In this document: one piece after another, positions 43,553 through 51,046 of the stretch
How the letters are laid out: each line of letters begins with the position of its first letter
Position numbering within the stretch: the stretch's first letter is position 1
Assembly (NCBI GenBank): GCA_016208305.1
Contig: JACQYI010000009.1
Span: forward strand, 186,001 to 250,000
From: Oscillatoriophycideae cyanobacterium NC_groundwater_1537_Pr4_S-0.65um_50_18
Lineage (GTDB): Bacteria; Cyanobacteriota; Cyanobacteriia; Elainellales; Elainellaceae
DNA length: 64,000 bases
Direction: 5' to 3'
Translations under genes and position numbers: made by a program
Notes under the pieces: generated by a model
The model's database searches: none
The model's input: only the letters and a program-made list of their open reading frames with translations
What the model was told of the DNA's origin: nothing

Positions 43553-44203
43553 CTATCCTGGCAAAACCATGAAGTAGAGCGGCTTGTAGGCTCGGATGAA
43601 TTTTGTCATCACATCCCGTTCGGCCTTGGTTGGGGTGGCAAAGCAGCCAGCCGTCCCCGTATTGGCATCTTGCTTGAGTGCCGAAGGATCGTAATGAATG
43701 CCCAAGCCCGATCGCTCTGTTCTAAAGGTTGGAGTCACTGCTGACCAGGCATTGCCAAACTCGCCAGCGGCACTCTCATCGACACTTCCAGGCAAGTCAA
43801 AAGTGTAGATGCCGAAGGGGAGGGGCGTTGCCGAACCTGCCACATGCGAGGGCGTTTGCTTCCCCACCCGTCCTGAAATACCGCGCACAGTCTGAATCAC
43901 CTGATTATTGGGGTCTAATAGCTCTGTTTTATAGACTCTTAGCCCACCGCCAAGGGTGTCTGGGGTGCGTGTAGCCACGACTTTTGCTTTTCCCACCGAG
44001 GCTGAATGGGGCGCGAGAAATTGGGTCGCCACCCAGCGATTAACGCCAATTTGTGACCAGCTGAGTCCGCCAGCGCTGACAGGATTGCCCGTCACATACA
44101 CCAGAGTGCCATTAGGCAAAAGATCGATGGGCTGACCGTTAGCGGTAGCGCGAACCCGTAGAGGGTCGCCTTGAGTTTTGACGATCGCGATATAGTTCGG
44201 CAT
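43553..44203 (-). CDS. SH3b plus L,D-transpeptidase-like protein
   Basis: The 216-residue protein has an N-terminal bacterial SH3-like domain (about 5-65; LRVRATANGQPIDLLPNGT, WVATQFL). A beta-rich C-terminal domain (about 75-215) ends in a catalytic-looking pair His170 (LGIHYDPS) and Cys187 (GTAGCFATP), spaced as His and Cys in the YkuD/L,D-transpeptidase group, but with Ala where the SHGC motif has His. No signal peptide is visible. With two peptidoglycan-binding proteins upstream on the same strand, a role in cell-wall cross-linking or hydrolysis is likely, or it may come from a contractile-injection or phage-like cargo set. The enzymatic call is inferred. Confidence 0.6.
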   Translation of the reverse strand: MPNYIAIVKTQGDPLRVRATANGQPIDLLPNGTLVYVTGNPVSAGGLSWSQIGVNRWVATQFLAPHSASVGKAKVVATRTPDTLGGGLRVYKTELLDPNNQVIQTVRGISGRVGKQTPSHVAGSATPLPFGIYTFDLPGSVDESAAGEFGNAWSAVTPTFRTERSGLGIHYDPSALKQDANTGTAGCFATPTKAERDVMTKFIRAYKPLYFMVLPG

Positions 44204-44235
44204 GGTTTTACTCCTAAAAAATGAAGGGGGATAGA

Positions 44236-44757
44236 TTATGGAAGAGTTGGGGACTGAGCCATCTGGCGCAGCTTCAGACGGGTTGGCAAATTGGCAACGC
44301 CATTCGCAGGCGATAAGCCGTAGCTGCGTTGGAAAGTCCGCACAGCCTCGATCGTTCGGAGATCAAAAAACGGCTGATCGGCTGAAAGGGGTGGATTTAA
44401 CTTCATCACAAGGTTGAGATCAGCCTGGAGAATCCGCATGGCCTTAGCCGCCATTGCTTTTGTTTGAGATCCGGCAATGCCATCCACTTCCAGCTGGAAA
44501 TATGTTTGAAATGCTTTAACGGCATCGATCGTCACCCAATCGATCATTGCGCCGTCGTATTGCGTCAGGGGAAAGCTTGCCTCATCTTCGGGCGGCGAAC
44601 TGAAATCGAGGCCGTTTAGAATACTTCGCAGTTGAGCGTGAGTGTAGTTGGGAGTCAGAACTGATGCTTCTGCAACCGGGTGAGCTTGGGAGATGTAGAT
44701 GTGCGGTGAGGGTTGGGAGAGTTGCGGAAGGGCGAAGAGGATCAAGGGAGTTAGCAT
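44236..44757 (-). CDS. Peptidoglycan-binding domain protein
   Basis: The 173-residue protein opens with a short hydrophobic leader (MLTPLILFALPQ) that could be a signal peptide. Two peptidoglycan-binding-like units follow: residues about 70-110 (DWVTIDAVKAFQTYFQLEVDGIAGSQT) and about 130-165 (FFDLRTIEAVRTFQRSYGLSPANG), matching the PG_binding_1 repeat AV..FQ...GL..DG..G..T. It lies 32 bp before the SH3b/transpeptidase-like gene and 114 bp after another PG-binding gene, forming a three-gene cell-wall cluster. Confidence 0.8.
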   Translation of the reverse strand: MLTPLILFALPQLSQPSPHIYISQAHPVAEASVLTPNYTHAQLRSILNGLDFSSPPEDEASFPLTQYDGAMIDWVTIDAVKAFQTYFQLEVDGIAGSQTKAMAAKAMRILQADLNLVMKLNPPLSADQPFFDLRTIEAVRTFQRSYGLSPANGVANLPTRLKLRQMAQSPTLP

Positions 44758-44832
44758 GCGATTTCAGCATCGATATGATTTTGGGTCACTGCTTTTTGCC
44801 AAAGTTTTTTTAGTTTTTTTGCCAAAGTTTTC

Positions 44833-44859
44833 TGCCAAAGGCATTCAGCGCCTTTGGCA
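44833..44859. repeat. 10-bp perfect inverted repeat after the PG-binding gene
   Basis: TGCCAAAGGC (44833-44842) and its complement (44850-44859) enclose 7 nt, 13 bp after the stop codon of the next gene at 44872. Two further TTTGCCAAAG copies lie just to the left. It forms a stable hairpin but lacks a U-run on the minus-strand transcript, so termination is only possible. Confidence 0.5.
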
Positions 44860-44871
44860 AAAAAGGGCAGC

Positions 44872-45399
44872 TTATCTCGGCATCCGAGCCACAAGAGCCG
44901 CCAGGTAGCTCAACTGACTCCAGGTATAGATGCCAATGACACCATCTGCTGCAATCTGTTGATCTTGCTGAAAGGTTTCGATCGCAGCTTCCGTTTTGCG
45001 GCCAAAGTCACCGTCGATCGCGCCATGATAGTAGCCTTGAGGACGGAAGTTATTGATCCGCAGCAGCTCTTTACTACCAGCACTATGGCGATCGAAGTTG
45101 AGAATATACTGCACCTGTTCGACTTCTTTGCCCAGGCTGCCGTAGCGCAAGATCGGTAAACCTACAGGGCCTTTGGCTGCCAAAGCTGCCCAGGTTTTTG
45201 CTCCCACAATGCCATCTGTTTTTAAGAAAACGCGAAACTGAAATTGTTGAACTCTGGCCTGAGTTTCTGCTCCAAAAACACCGTTGACTTCGACATGCAG
45301 AGAAGGAATTTGATTTTGCAGCAAGGTTTGCAGTTCTTGGACGGCGGCACCTTGAGAACCGAGGCTCAGCGTTGGGGTATTGATTGATGTTGTTGGCAT
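44872..45399 (-). CDS. Protein with two or three peptidoglycan-binding domains
   Basis: The 175-residue protein repeats the PG_binding_1 pattern: residues about 10-70 (LGSQGAAVQELQTLLQ, VNGVFGAETQARVQQFQ, TDGIVGAKTWAALAAKG) and about 85-160 (GSLGKEVEQVQYILNF, IDGDFGRKTEAAIETFQQ, ADGVIGIYTWSQL). It lacks a clear signal peptide and catalytic domain. CAGGAG precedes the ATG. Its job is likely to hold a partner to the cell wall, and the downstream transpeptidase-like protein is the natural candidate. Confidence 0.82.
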   Translation of the reverse strand: MPTTSINTPTLSLGSQGAAVQELQTLLQNQIPSLHVEVNGVFGAETQARVQQFQFRVFLKTDGIVGAKTWAALAAKGPVGLPILRYGSLGKEVEQVQYILNFDRHSAGSKELLRINNFRPQGYYHGAIDGDFGRKTEAAIETFQQDQQIAADGVIGIYTWSQLSYLAALVARMPR

Positions 45400-45678
45400 G
45401 ATGCTCCTGGATAGGGAATGAATGTTGTGTGAGTAACGAATCTCGTGAGTGGATTCGCTGATATCAGGAACATCAAGCTAAATTTTTAGTTTTCCGAACG
45501 CATTGGGGTACCCCCAAGGGTACTTTCTCTGATCGGATAAATTACGATACTTGCCTCTATCGCTAGGGTCACAAGTGTTAAGGCAGGGGCAGGTTGGTAG
45601 ATGCCCTCCGCGTATTTGCAAACCTGCCCTCAGAAGTCATAAGCTGTCTGCCACACGACCCGTAAAAACCAGCCGTAA

Positions 45679-46425
45679 ATGCCTGGGATGTGCGATAGTG
45701 ATGGCGATCGCTCTCTGCTTTTTGACTCAGCTGTGCAAATTCTCTTGGTGGATGATGAAGTGGCGCTAACCGAACCCCTCAGCCGTATTCTGCGGCGGCA
45801 GGGCTACGGCGTCGATGTGGCGCATGACGGGCTAGAGGGCAGTCGGCTAGCGGCACAAAAACAGTATGATCTGCTGATTCTAGACTGGATGTTGCCCGTT
45901 AAATCTGGGCTAGAGATTTGTCAAGAATTGCGATCGCAGGGAGACACCACTCCGGTTCTGTTTCTCACGGCAAAAGATACGCTAGACGATCGCGTTTCGG
46001 GATTAGATGCCGGAGCCGATGACTATCTGATCAAGCCGTTTGAGCTGCGGGAATTACTGGCGCGGGTACGGGCACTGCTGCGTCGTCCGCCCACGCTTGA
46101 AACGCCACCGCAACAGCTCCGGGTCGAAGACTTAGAGCTGAACTTAGAAAATCAGCTTGCCACTCGCCAGGGACGGGCGATCGAGCTATCAGAAAAAGAG
46201 GGGATGCTGCTGGCTTATTTCATGCAAAACCCCAATCAGCTCCTCACCCATGAGCAGATCTATGCTCAGGTGTGGGGCGAGAGTGAAAAACCGGGCAGCA
46301 ATGTGCTGGCCGCCCAAGTGCGGCTCCTGCGCCGCAAGATTGAAATTGACGGCGAAACGCCTCTGATTCATACGGTTTATGGCAAAGGCTACCGATTTGG
46401 GGGATTAAGCGAATGGGATACGTAA
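45679..46425 (+). CDS. OmpR-family response regulator
   Basis: The receiver begins at QILLVDDEVALTEPL, with the acidic pair Asp-Asp, phosphoacceptor in LLILDWMLPVKSG (residue 69 from the first ATG, 51 from the GTG), switch Thr (FLTAKDT) and Lys in DDYLIKPF. The winged-helix domain (about residues 145-245) ends VYGKGYRFGGL. It is canonical, unlike the regulator at 599. The ATG at 45679 adds 18 residues that do not look like a receiver; a GTG at 45733 may be the real start. Sequence style resembles the cyanobacterial RppA group. No kinase gene is adjacent. Confidence 0.9.
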   Translation: MPGMCDSDGDRSLLFDSAVQILLVDDEVALTEPLSRILRRQGYGVDVAHDGLEGSRLAAQKQYDLLILDWMLPVKSGLEICQELRSQGDTTPVLFLTAKDTLDDRVSGLDAGADDYLIKPFELRELLARVRALLRRPPTLETPPQQLRVEDLELNLENQLATRQGRAIELSEKEGMLLAYFMQNPNQLLTHEQIYAQVWGESEKPGSNVLAAQVRLLRRKIEIDGETPLIHTVYGKGYRFGGLSEWDT

Positions 46426-46710
46426 GGTAAAGACGTCATAGGTGAATTTCTGTAGCTTCGTGAACGAGTAGACCGTAGAATCACGCGATCGCCCAATGGC
46501 TACCCCTACAGACTCCGTGCGAATACTCGTGTGTTAGGAAATAATTTTTAAGACATTATAAAGAGCCAAGGCGGTTCACCCAAATCACAGGTCTTAGCTT
46601 CACAAAGCTTCGACCTGCAATCCCTACAAAGCTCACCCAAACCGTGATCTTAGGTAGGTGAAGCGCCTTTGTAGGCATTCAAACCTTAGGTATCAACCAG
46701 GCATCAACCC

Positions 46711-47049
46711 ATGAACTCAGATTTTGCCGACTTAGAAACGCTGGCGTGGCAAACAATCCACTTTACCCACCTCATTTCTACACCCGAAGCTGCCCAAGCA
46801 GCCTTAGCAGAAGTGGCACTCCAGTATAAAAATGCACCCTTGGCTGAAGTTTTTGATCTGTTGGAAAGTGCTTTGGAAACCTATGCTGCTACGCCGACCC
46901 TGACAGACCGCCTACGGGAGAGCGCTTGCCGAGAAATTGAGTTCTTCTTTTTGCTGCTTCAGGAGAAATTGGATGCTTTGTTGCCATCGACCAACTCAGA
47001 GTGGGTTCACCCAGAGATGCAGTTTCAGGAGATCGCAAACGGCGTTTAA
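46711..47049 (+). CDS. Hypothetical protein
   Basis: The 112-residue acidic helical protein (LETLAWQTIHFTHLISTPEA, LAEVFDLLESALETYAATP, LRESACREIEFFFLLLQEKLD) has no motif I recognise and no signal or membrane segment. The regular Leu/Glu pattern implies a small helical bundle. It stands between the OmpR-type regulator (285 bp upstream, no other gene seen) and the convergent mnmE, 19 bp from its end. Codon use looks native. Confidence 0.6.
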   Translation: MNSDFADLETLAWQTIHFTHLISTPEAAQAALAEVALQYKNAPLAEVFDLLESALETYAATPTLTDRLRESACREIEFFFLLLQEKLDALLPSTNSEWVHPEMQFQEIANGV

Positions 47050-47068
47050 GGCTACGCCTATAGAAAAA

Positions 47069-48448
47069 TTATTTACCGATGCAAAATCGACTAAAGATTT
47101 GATTCAGCACAGACTCAGTAATTTCCTCGCCCGTGATTTCTCCTAAAGCCTGGATGGCAGCACGGAGGTCGATCGTCCAAAAATCGAGGGGGAGCTGCTG
47201 AGCGATCGTCTGCTGCACCTGAGCCAGAGCCATCTGGGTGCGGGTCAAGGCCGCCGACTGCCGCTGGTTAATCGCCAGATCTAAATTGGCAGCCTGCAAA
47301 AGGCCAGCGGTTGCTAAAATCGCCTGCTCCAGATCTTCAATGCCGCGATCTTGTGCCGCCGCAGTTTTAACCATTTGCTTAATTTCTAGAGATGCGATCG
47401 CCTCAAGCTTTGACGGCAGCGCCTGGGCGGCAACCAAATCAATCTTGTTGATCACCAAAATCAGCGGCCGATGCCTAACCTGCTGATAAATTTCCTGATC
47501 GGCAGCCGTCCAGCCTGCCTGAGCATCGATCGTGAGCAGCACCAGATCGGCGGATTCTACGGCACTGCGCGATCGCGCTACACCCATTTTTTCCACCTGA
47601 TCGGTTGTCTCTCGAATGCCTGCCGTATCCAGCACTTTTACAGGAATGCCACCCACCACAAGCTGCGATTCCACAACATCGCGCGTCGTGCCCGGTAAAT
47701 CGGTGACAATGGCGCGATCGCTGCGGCTCCAGGCATTCAGCAAACTCGACTTACCCACATTAGGACGACCGACGATCGCCACTTTGAGTCCCGATCGCAA
47801 TAGCTCGCCGCGGTCGGCAGTCGCCAAGACTTGCTCTACGGCGACCAAAACCTGCTCAAGCTGAACTTTCACCCAGGACTCGTCCAAAGGCGGCAAATCG
47901 TCCTCAAAGTCAATCCGAGCTTCTACCTCGGCCAAAATTTCCAAACAGGTCGATCGCAATTGCCGAATCGGCTGGGATAGCTTGCCCTGGATGCCTGCTA
48001 GCGCTGTTTGCGCCGCCTGAGGCGACTGTGCCCCCACCAGATCGGCGATGCTCTCGGCTTGGGTCAAGTCCAACCTGCCATTGAGGAAAGCACGCAGGGT
48101 AAATTCTCCGGGTTCAGCTAGCCTTGCCCCCTGCTCTAGGCAAAGCTGCAACACCTGCTGCACTGCAATGATGCCGCCGTGACAGTGAAACTCCACCACA
48201 TCTTCTCGGGTATACGATCGCGGCGCTAGCATCAGCAGCAACAGGGCTTCATCGACCATTTGCCCCGTATCGGGGCGGCGAATCTGGCCATAGAGAATGC
48301 GATGGCTCTCCCAAACCTGCCGTCCAGCAGACTGGAAGAGCATTTGGGCGATCGCCATTGCCTCGGCTCCTGAAACCCGGACAATGCCGACGCTCCCCTG
48401 CTGAGGAACAATGGCGGTGGCAATAGCGGCGATCGTGTCAGTTTTCAT
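47069..48448 (-). CDS. mnmE: tRNA uridine-5-carboxymethylaminomethyl modification GTPase MnmE
   Basis: The protein starts with [20 protein letters not shown], a tetrahydrofolate-binding N-terminal domain (about 1-118). A helical domain follows, interrupted by a Ras-like G domain (P-loop [13 protein letters not shown]3 DTAGI, G4 NKID). The C-terminus is the invariant Cys-Ile-Gly-Lys. With MnmG it modifies the wobble uridine of tRNAs. The ATG at 48448 is preferred to an upstream TTG at 48496 that adds 16 unrelated residues. Confidence 0.97.
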   Translation of the reverse strand: MKTDTIAAIATAIVPQQGSVGIVRVSGAEAMAIAQMLFQSAGRQVWESHRILYGQIRRPDTGQMVDEALLLLMLAPRSYTREDVVEFHCHGGIIAVQQVLQLCLEQGARLAEPGEFTLRAFLNGRLDLTQAESIADLVGAQSPQAAQTALAGIQGKLSQPIRQLRSTCLEILAEVEARIDFEDDLPPLDESWVKVQLEQVLVAVEQVLATADRGELLRSGLKVAIVGRPNVGKSSLLNAWSRSDRAIVTDLPGTTRDVVESQLVVGGIPVKVLDTAGIRETTDQVEKMGVARSRSAVESADLVLLTIDAQAGWTAADQEIYQQVRHRPLILVINKIDLVAAQALPSKLEAIASLEIKQMVKTAAAQDRGIEDLEQAILATAGLLQAANLDLAINQRQSAALTRTQMALAQVQQTIAQQLPLDFWTIDLRAAIQALGEITGEEITESVLNQIFSRFCIGK

Positions 48449-48608
48449 AGCCTTATTCTTCAGCGATTTCACCCATTTCGGCAAATATAGACACAATAGA
48501 TTGTGTAAAGCAGAGGATGTGAGACTTACAGACGTTAACTTTAGTCCTTATCCACAATAATTTGTAAGAGGATGGGTCAACAGTGAGTCATGATTCAGAT
48601 CCCTGTGA

Positions 48609-48614
48609 TACAAT
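48609..48614 (+). promoter_or_regulatory. Likely -10 box of the HU gene
   Basis: TACAAT lies 30 nt before the HU ATG, with a GAGG ribosome-binding site between. No clear -35 hexamer is seen at the right distance, so the assignment is tentative. Confidence 0.35.
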
Positions 48615-48643
48615 TCCGGCAAACAATTTGAGGAATTCGGTTC

Positions 48644-48922
48644 ATGAATAAAGGTGAACTGGTAGACAAAATTGCAGAAAACGCAGATGTTACCAAAAAG
48701 CAGGCAGATGCCATTTTGACTGCCATTCTAGATTCTGTTATGGAAGCAGTCGCTACTGAAGACAAAGTGACGCTTGTTGGGTTTGGTTCTTTTGAGTCTC
48801 GCAAGCGTCAGGCAAAAGAAGGGCGCAATCCTCGAACGGGAGAAACTATGACCATTCCCGAAACCACTGTGCCCGTATTTTCGGCAGGTAAACTCTTTAA
48901 GGAGAAGGTGTCTGAGTCGTAA
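48644..48922 (+). CDS. HU-family DNA-binding protein
   Basis: The 92-residue nucleoid protein starts MNKGELVDKIAENADVTKKQ and has the helical dimerisation part (ADAILTAILDSVMEAVA), GFGSFESRKRQAKEGRNPRT with the DNA-binding arm, and the Pro of TIPETTVPVFSAG that intercalates in the minor groove. It bends and compacts DNA and is often needed for heterocyst or general chromosome function in cyanobacteria. It is a single gene, divergent from mnmE. Confidence 0.97.
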   Translation: MNKGELVDKIAENADVTKKQADAILTAILDSVMEAVATEDKVTLVGFGSFESRKRQAKEGRNPRTGETMTIPETTVPVFSAGKLFKEKVSES

Positions 48923-49117
48923 AGCTCAAGCTTAGGATCAGAGATTTGAATCTCACAATTGGCTAATTTCTCTCTCGCGAGAGGCTGCTTTAGGTAGGCA
49001 TGTTTAATGGGGATTTCTAAATTCCGCATTCACTAGATCCGTTGCGTGAATGCCTCTTTGAAGGTACGAATGGTGTACGGCTGCTATGCAACCCTTCACG
49101 CAAGAACATTACTTTTC

Positions 49118-49243
49118 GTTAAGTAGCTGGGTGGAATGAACTGTAGGATAGGTTGGCGATCGCGTGACCTATGCGGGTGTTGGGTTTTGTGCCTTAACCT
49201 AACCTAAATAGATGTTCTATTGAATGATGCCCAGCTACTTAAC
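49118..49243. repeat. 126-bp MITE-like element with 14-bp perfect ends
   Basis: GTTAAGTAGCTGGG (49118-49131) and its exact complement (49230-49243) bound a stretch containing TAGGTTGG-type and TTGGGTTTTGTGCC-type repeats typical of dispersed cyanobacterial sequences. No coding capacity. A partial relative starts near 32244. The rest of the 572-bp gap after HU holds a TTGCGTGAA/TTCACGCAA inverted pair near 49043-49102. Confidence 0.65.
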
Positions 49244-49257
49244 TTTTAAACAGATAA

Positions 49258-49298
49258 AAATTTTAGTGGTCTGGGTAAAGCTCACACCACTAAAATTT
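49258..49298. repeat. Hairpin with 13-bp perfect stem
   Basis: AAATTTTAGTGGT (49258-49270) pairs with ACCACTAAAATTT (49286-49298) across 15 nt. It sits between HU and the carotenoid-protein gene and may end transcripts from either side; the strand cannot be decided. Confidence 0.45.
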
Positions 49299-49345
49299 CT
49301 AAAGATCACAATTTAAAGATCACAAACTTAACAAAGCCAACTAAT

Positions 49346-49382
49346 TTTTTGACCCAAGAAGCTGTGCCTCCTGGGTCAAAAA
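49346..49382. terminator. Hairpin downstream of the carotenoid-protein gene
   Basis: TTTTTGACCCA (49346-49356) and its complement (49372-49382) form an 11-bp stem, extended by G-U pairs on the minus-strand RNA. It lies 113 bp beyond the stop codon of the convergent carotenoid-protein gene; A/T runs flank both sides, so it could work for either strand. Confidence 0.45.
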
Positions 49383-49494
49383 GTGTTTTAAGCTAACCTA
49401 CTCTTGATCTTGAGCAAATAGATAGAGTTGCTTTACAAGCACGACGGCTTTTCTACTTTGTAAAAGCTGCTCTCTTTTCCTCTCTCAAAGATCA

Positions 49495-50016
49495 TTACAG
49501 GCTAGAAGTTTTGCCTGTCTCTGCCTGAGTGGGAATGGGTTTGATATTGGTATGTCCCATTGTATTTGCAATTTCTCGCAGTAGAGAGATTTGCTCCTGA
49601 AACTCCAATTTCTCGATCTGAGAAAGGGCAGTGGCGATCGTCTTTTCAGGCTGATAATTTCCTGGCATATCAATCACGGTTTTACCCATACCCTGCGCCC
49701 AGGCATACCAAACGACTAGCTGATTATTCGGCGCTAAAGCCCCATAGGCTTGAGAATATTCAGTATCCTTGCTGTCTACAACTTCGCGCATAATGGCGAG
49801 CTGATTTTCACCCGACAGCTCAAAAAAGTTTCCCAACAATAGCGGTGCAAGTTCAGGATCGGCAGCGGCAGGTGCAGCGGGAGTCACTGACTGACCCATT
49901 TTCTCATATACGTAGTAAAGAAAAGCCAATTTCGCATCAGTGTCTAAAGCTGAATAGGACTCAAAAACACTCTGAGTCTCTTCCGAAAAAATTTGGGAGT
50001 CATTATCTAGCGGCAT
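49495..50016 (-). CDS. Helical carotenoid protein (OCP N-terminal domain homologue)
   Basis: From the ATG at 50016 (GGAAG 7 nt upstream) the protein has 173 residues and matches only the all-helical carotenoid-binding domain of orange carotenoid protein: ALDTDAKLAFLYYVYEKMGQ, SVTPAAPAAADPELAPLLLG, LSGENQLAIMREVVDSKDTE, YSQAYGALAPNNQLVVWYAWAQGMG and LEFQEQISLLREIANTMG. No C-terminal NTF2 domain follows and no CTDH or FRP gene is in the window, so this is a stand-alone HCP. Family members bind canthaxanthin-like carotenoids and quench singlet oxygen or phycobilisome energy. An upstream GTG at 50082 would add 22 residues. It is the neighbour of a divergent disordered protein. Confidence 0.93.
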   Translation of the reverse strand: MPLDNDSQIFSEETQSVFESYSALDTDAKLAFLYYVYEKMGQSVTPAAPAAADPELAPLLLGNFFELSGENQLAIMREVVDSKDTEYSQAYGALAPNNQLVVWYAWAQGMGKTVIDMPGNYQPEKTIATALSQIEKLEFQEQISLLREIANTMGHTNIKPIPTQAETGKTSSL

Positions 50017-50183
50017 ATTTTCTTCCAGCAACTTTAGATGTTTCGCCTCTATTGTTTGGCTTGTTTGAGGTAACGCAATCACCCCAGCGAAGGAGAGGCT
50101 GAATCTGCCTCAAGGGGGGCAAAGCTCGAAGGCTATCTCTGTAGGATTGAAACGTGCGAGAAAACAAAAGCAATAGGAAAACC

Positions 50184-50477
50184 ATGACAAATTTAGACTC
50201 AGCAGCTAGTTTTGATGCCGAACAACTAAAGGAAGATATTGGTAAGGGCGAAACGAAGAAGCCAAAAGTGAATTTGGAAGCAGATTATGAGCTTGCACAA
50301 GAGTTTTCAGTTTCTGAAGTAGATAAAACTGGGGCAGGTGTAGAGGCCGCGAAAGCCGCTACTGAAAGCAAATTTGAGCTAAACCAGCCTCAATCGGCAA
50401 AGCCTCAGTCTGCCGAATCGACAGGTAACCCAGAAGATTTTCTAGAGATGGCAAAAGACGTTAAGCCTGCCCAATAA
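50184..50477 (+). CDS. Small disordered hypothetical protein
   Basis: From the ATG at 50184 the 97-residue protein (MTNLDSAASFDAEQLKEDIG, KVNLEADYELAQEFSVSEVD, AAKAATESKFELNQPQSAKP) is rich in Ala, Glu, Lys, Gln and Ser, with no cysteine and no hydrophobic core, so it is probably largely disordered. The frame begins 10 codons earlier at an ATG (50154). It is divergent from the helical carotenoid protein gene (168 bp apart), which may indicate shared stress control. I do not recognise a family. Confidence 0.6.
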   Translation: MTNLDSAASFDAEQLKEDIGKGETKKPKVNLEADYELAQEFSVSEVDKTGAGVEAAKAATESKFELNQPQSAKPQSAESTGNPEDFLEMAKDVKPAQ

Positions 50478-50542
50478 GCAAGCCTGGTAGGTGATTCTGG
50501 TAGACAATTCTGGTAAGTGATCCTGGTAAACAATCCTGCTTA

Positions 50543-50752
50543 AGAGGATGTTTGAAAAGTCCAACTATGGGTAGCAAAACGTTTCAGATCCCCCTAAATC
50601 CCCGCGCTATCGCGCCGCTGCGCTAGAAAAAAGGGAGACTTTGAATTCATTTCCCCCTTTTTCTAGACGCGAAGCGGCTTCCCGCAGGGTAGGGGGCAGG
50701 GGGGATTAACAGGAGCCTGAAATCACAGCCGACCACTTTTCAAACATCCTCT
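50543..50752. repeat. 210-bp palindromic mobile element, copy 2
   Basis: The ends AGAGGATGTTTGAAAAGT and its exact 18-base complement bound a core with CAGATCCCCCTAAATCCCC and GACTTTGAATTCATTTCCCC, as in the copy at 32073-32233. Two further short repeats are nested in it: CGCGCTATCGCGCCGCTGCG on the left and GAAGCGGCTTCCCGCAGGGT on the right. It lies between the small hypothetical gene and a strong terminator. Confidence 0.8.
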
Positions 50753-50783
50753 AAGATCGTGGATAAACTTACTCAAGGTAATT

Positions 50784-50823
50784 TTTGCCCAAGCAGGCTT
50801 AATCTGCTTGGGCAAAGTTTTTT
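50784..50823 (+). terminator. Rho-independent terminator
   Basis: TTTGCCCAAGCAG (50784-50796) pairs perfectly with CTGCTTGGGCAAA (50804-50816) around a 7-nt loop, followed by G and six T. It is a textbook terminator for plus-strand transcription. The mobile element separates it from the gene at 50184-50477, which it probably served. Confidence 0.8.
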
Positions 50824-50971
50824 GGAGTCTTATTAAATTTGTGATTCTCATCAAACGGGCTGAGAGGACGGTTGGCAAGTATCCAAGAGCTGAGGTCTGC
50901 TGCACGCTCTCAAAAAAGTTCTGGGGTTCAATCATGTAAGGGGTCTGGGTGAGAGAAGGGACAGATCAAAT

Positions 50972-51046
50972 AGATTCATCAAGACATTAGCTCTGCTCGA
51001 AAGGTAGCGCTAATGTTTTAATGAATCTGTCGTATGCGTCGCTACC
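50972..51046 (+). promoter_or_regulatory. Leader with two mutually exclusive hairpins before the sugar transporter
   Basis: A 20-bp stem is formed by AGATTCATCAAGACATTAGC (50972-50991) and GCTAATGTTTTAATGAATCT (51009-51028), complete if two G-U pairs are allowed. GGTAGCG (51003-51009), mostly in its loop, can pair instead with CGCTACC (51040-51046), the seven bases directly before the ATG. The second fold would cover the start codon region. Switching between them is a hypothesis. Confidence 0.45.

Noticed and set aside
44796-44859. Canonical rho-independent terminator after the PG-binding gene
   Set aside because: The hairpin is clear, but on the minus-strand transcript it is followed by A-rich and not U-rich sequence.
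50723-50935. 70-codon minus-strand frame after mobile element copy 2
   Set aside because: It overlaps a perfect terminator and the end of the mobile element; no ribosome-binding site.
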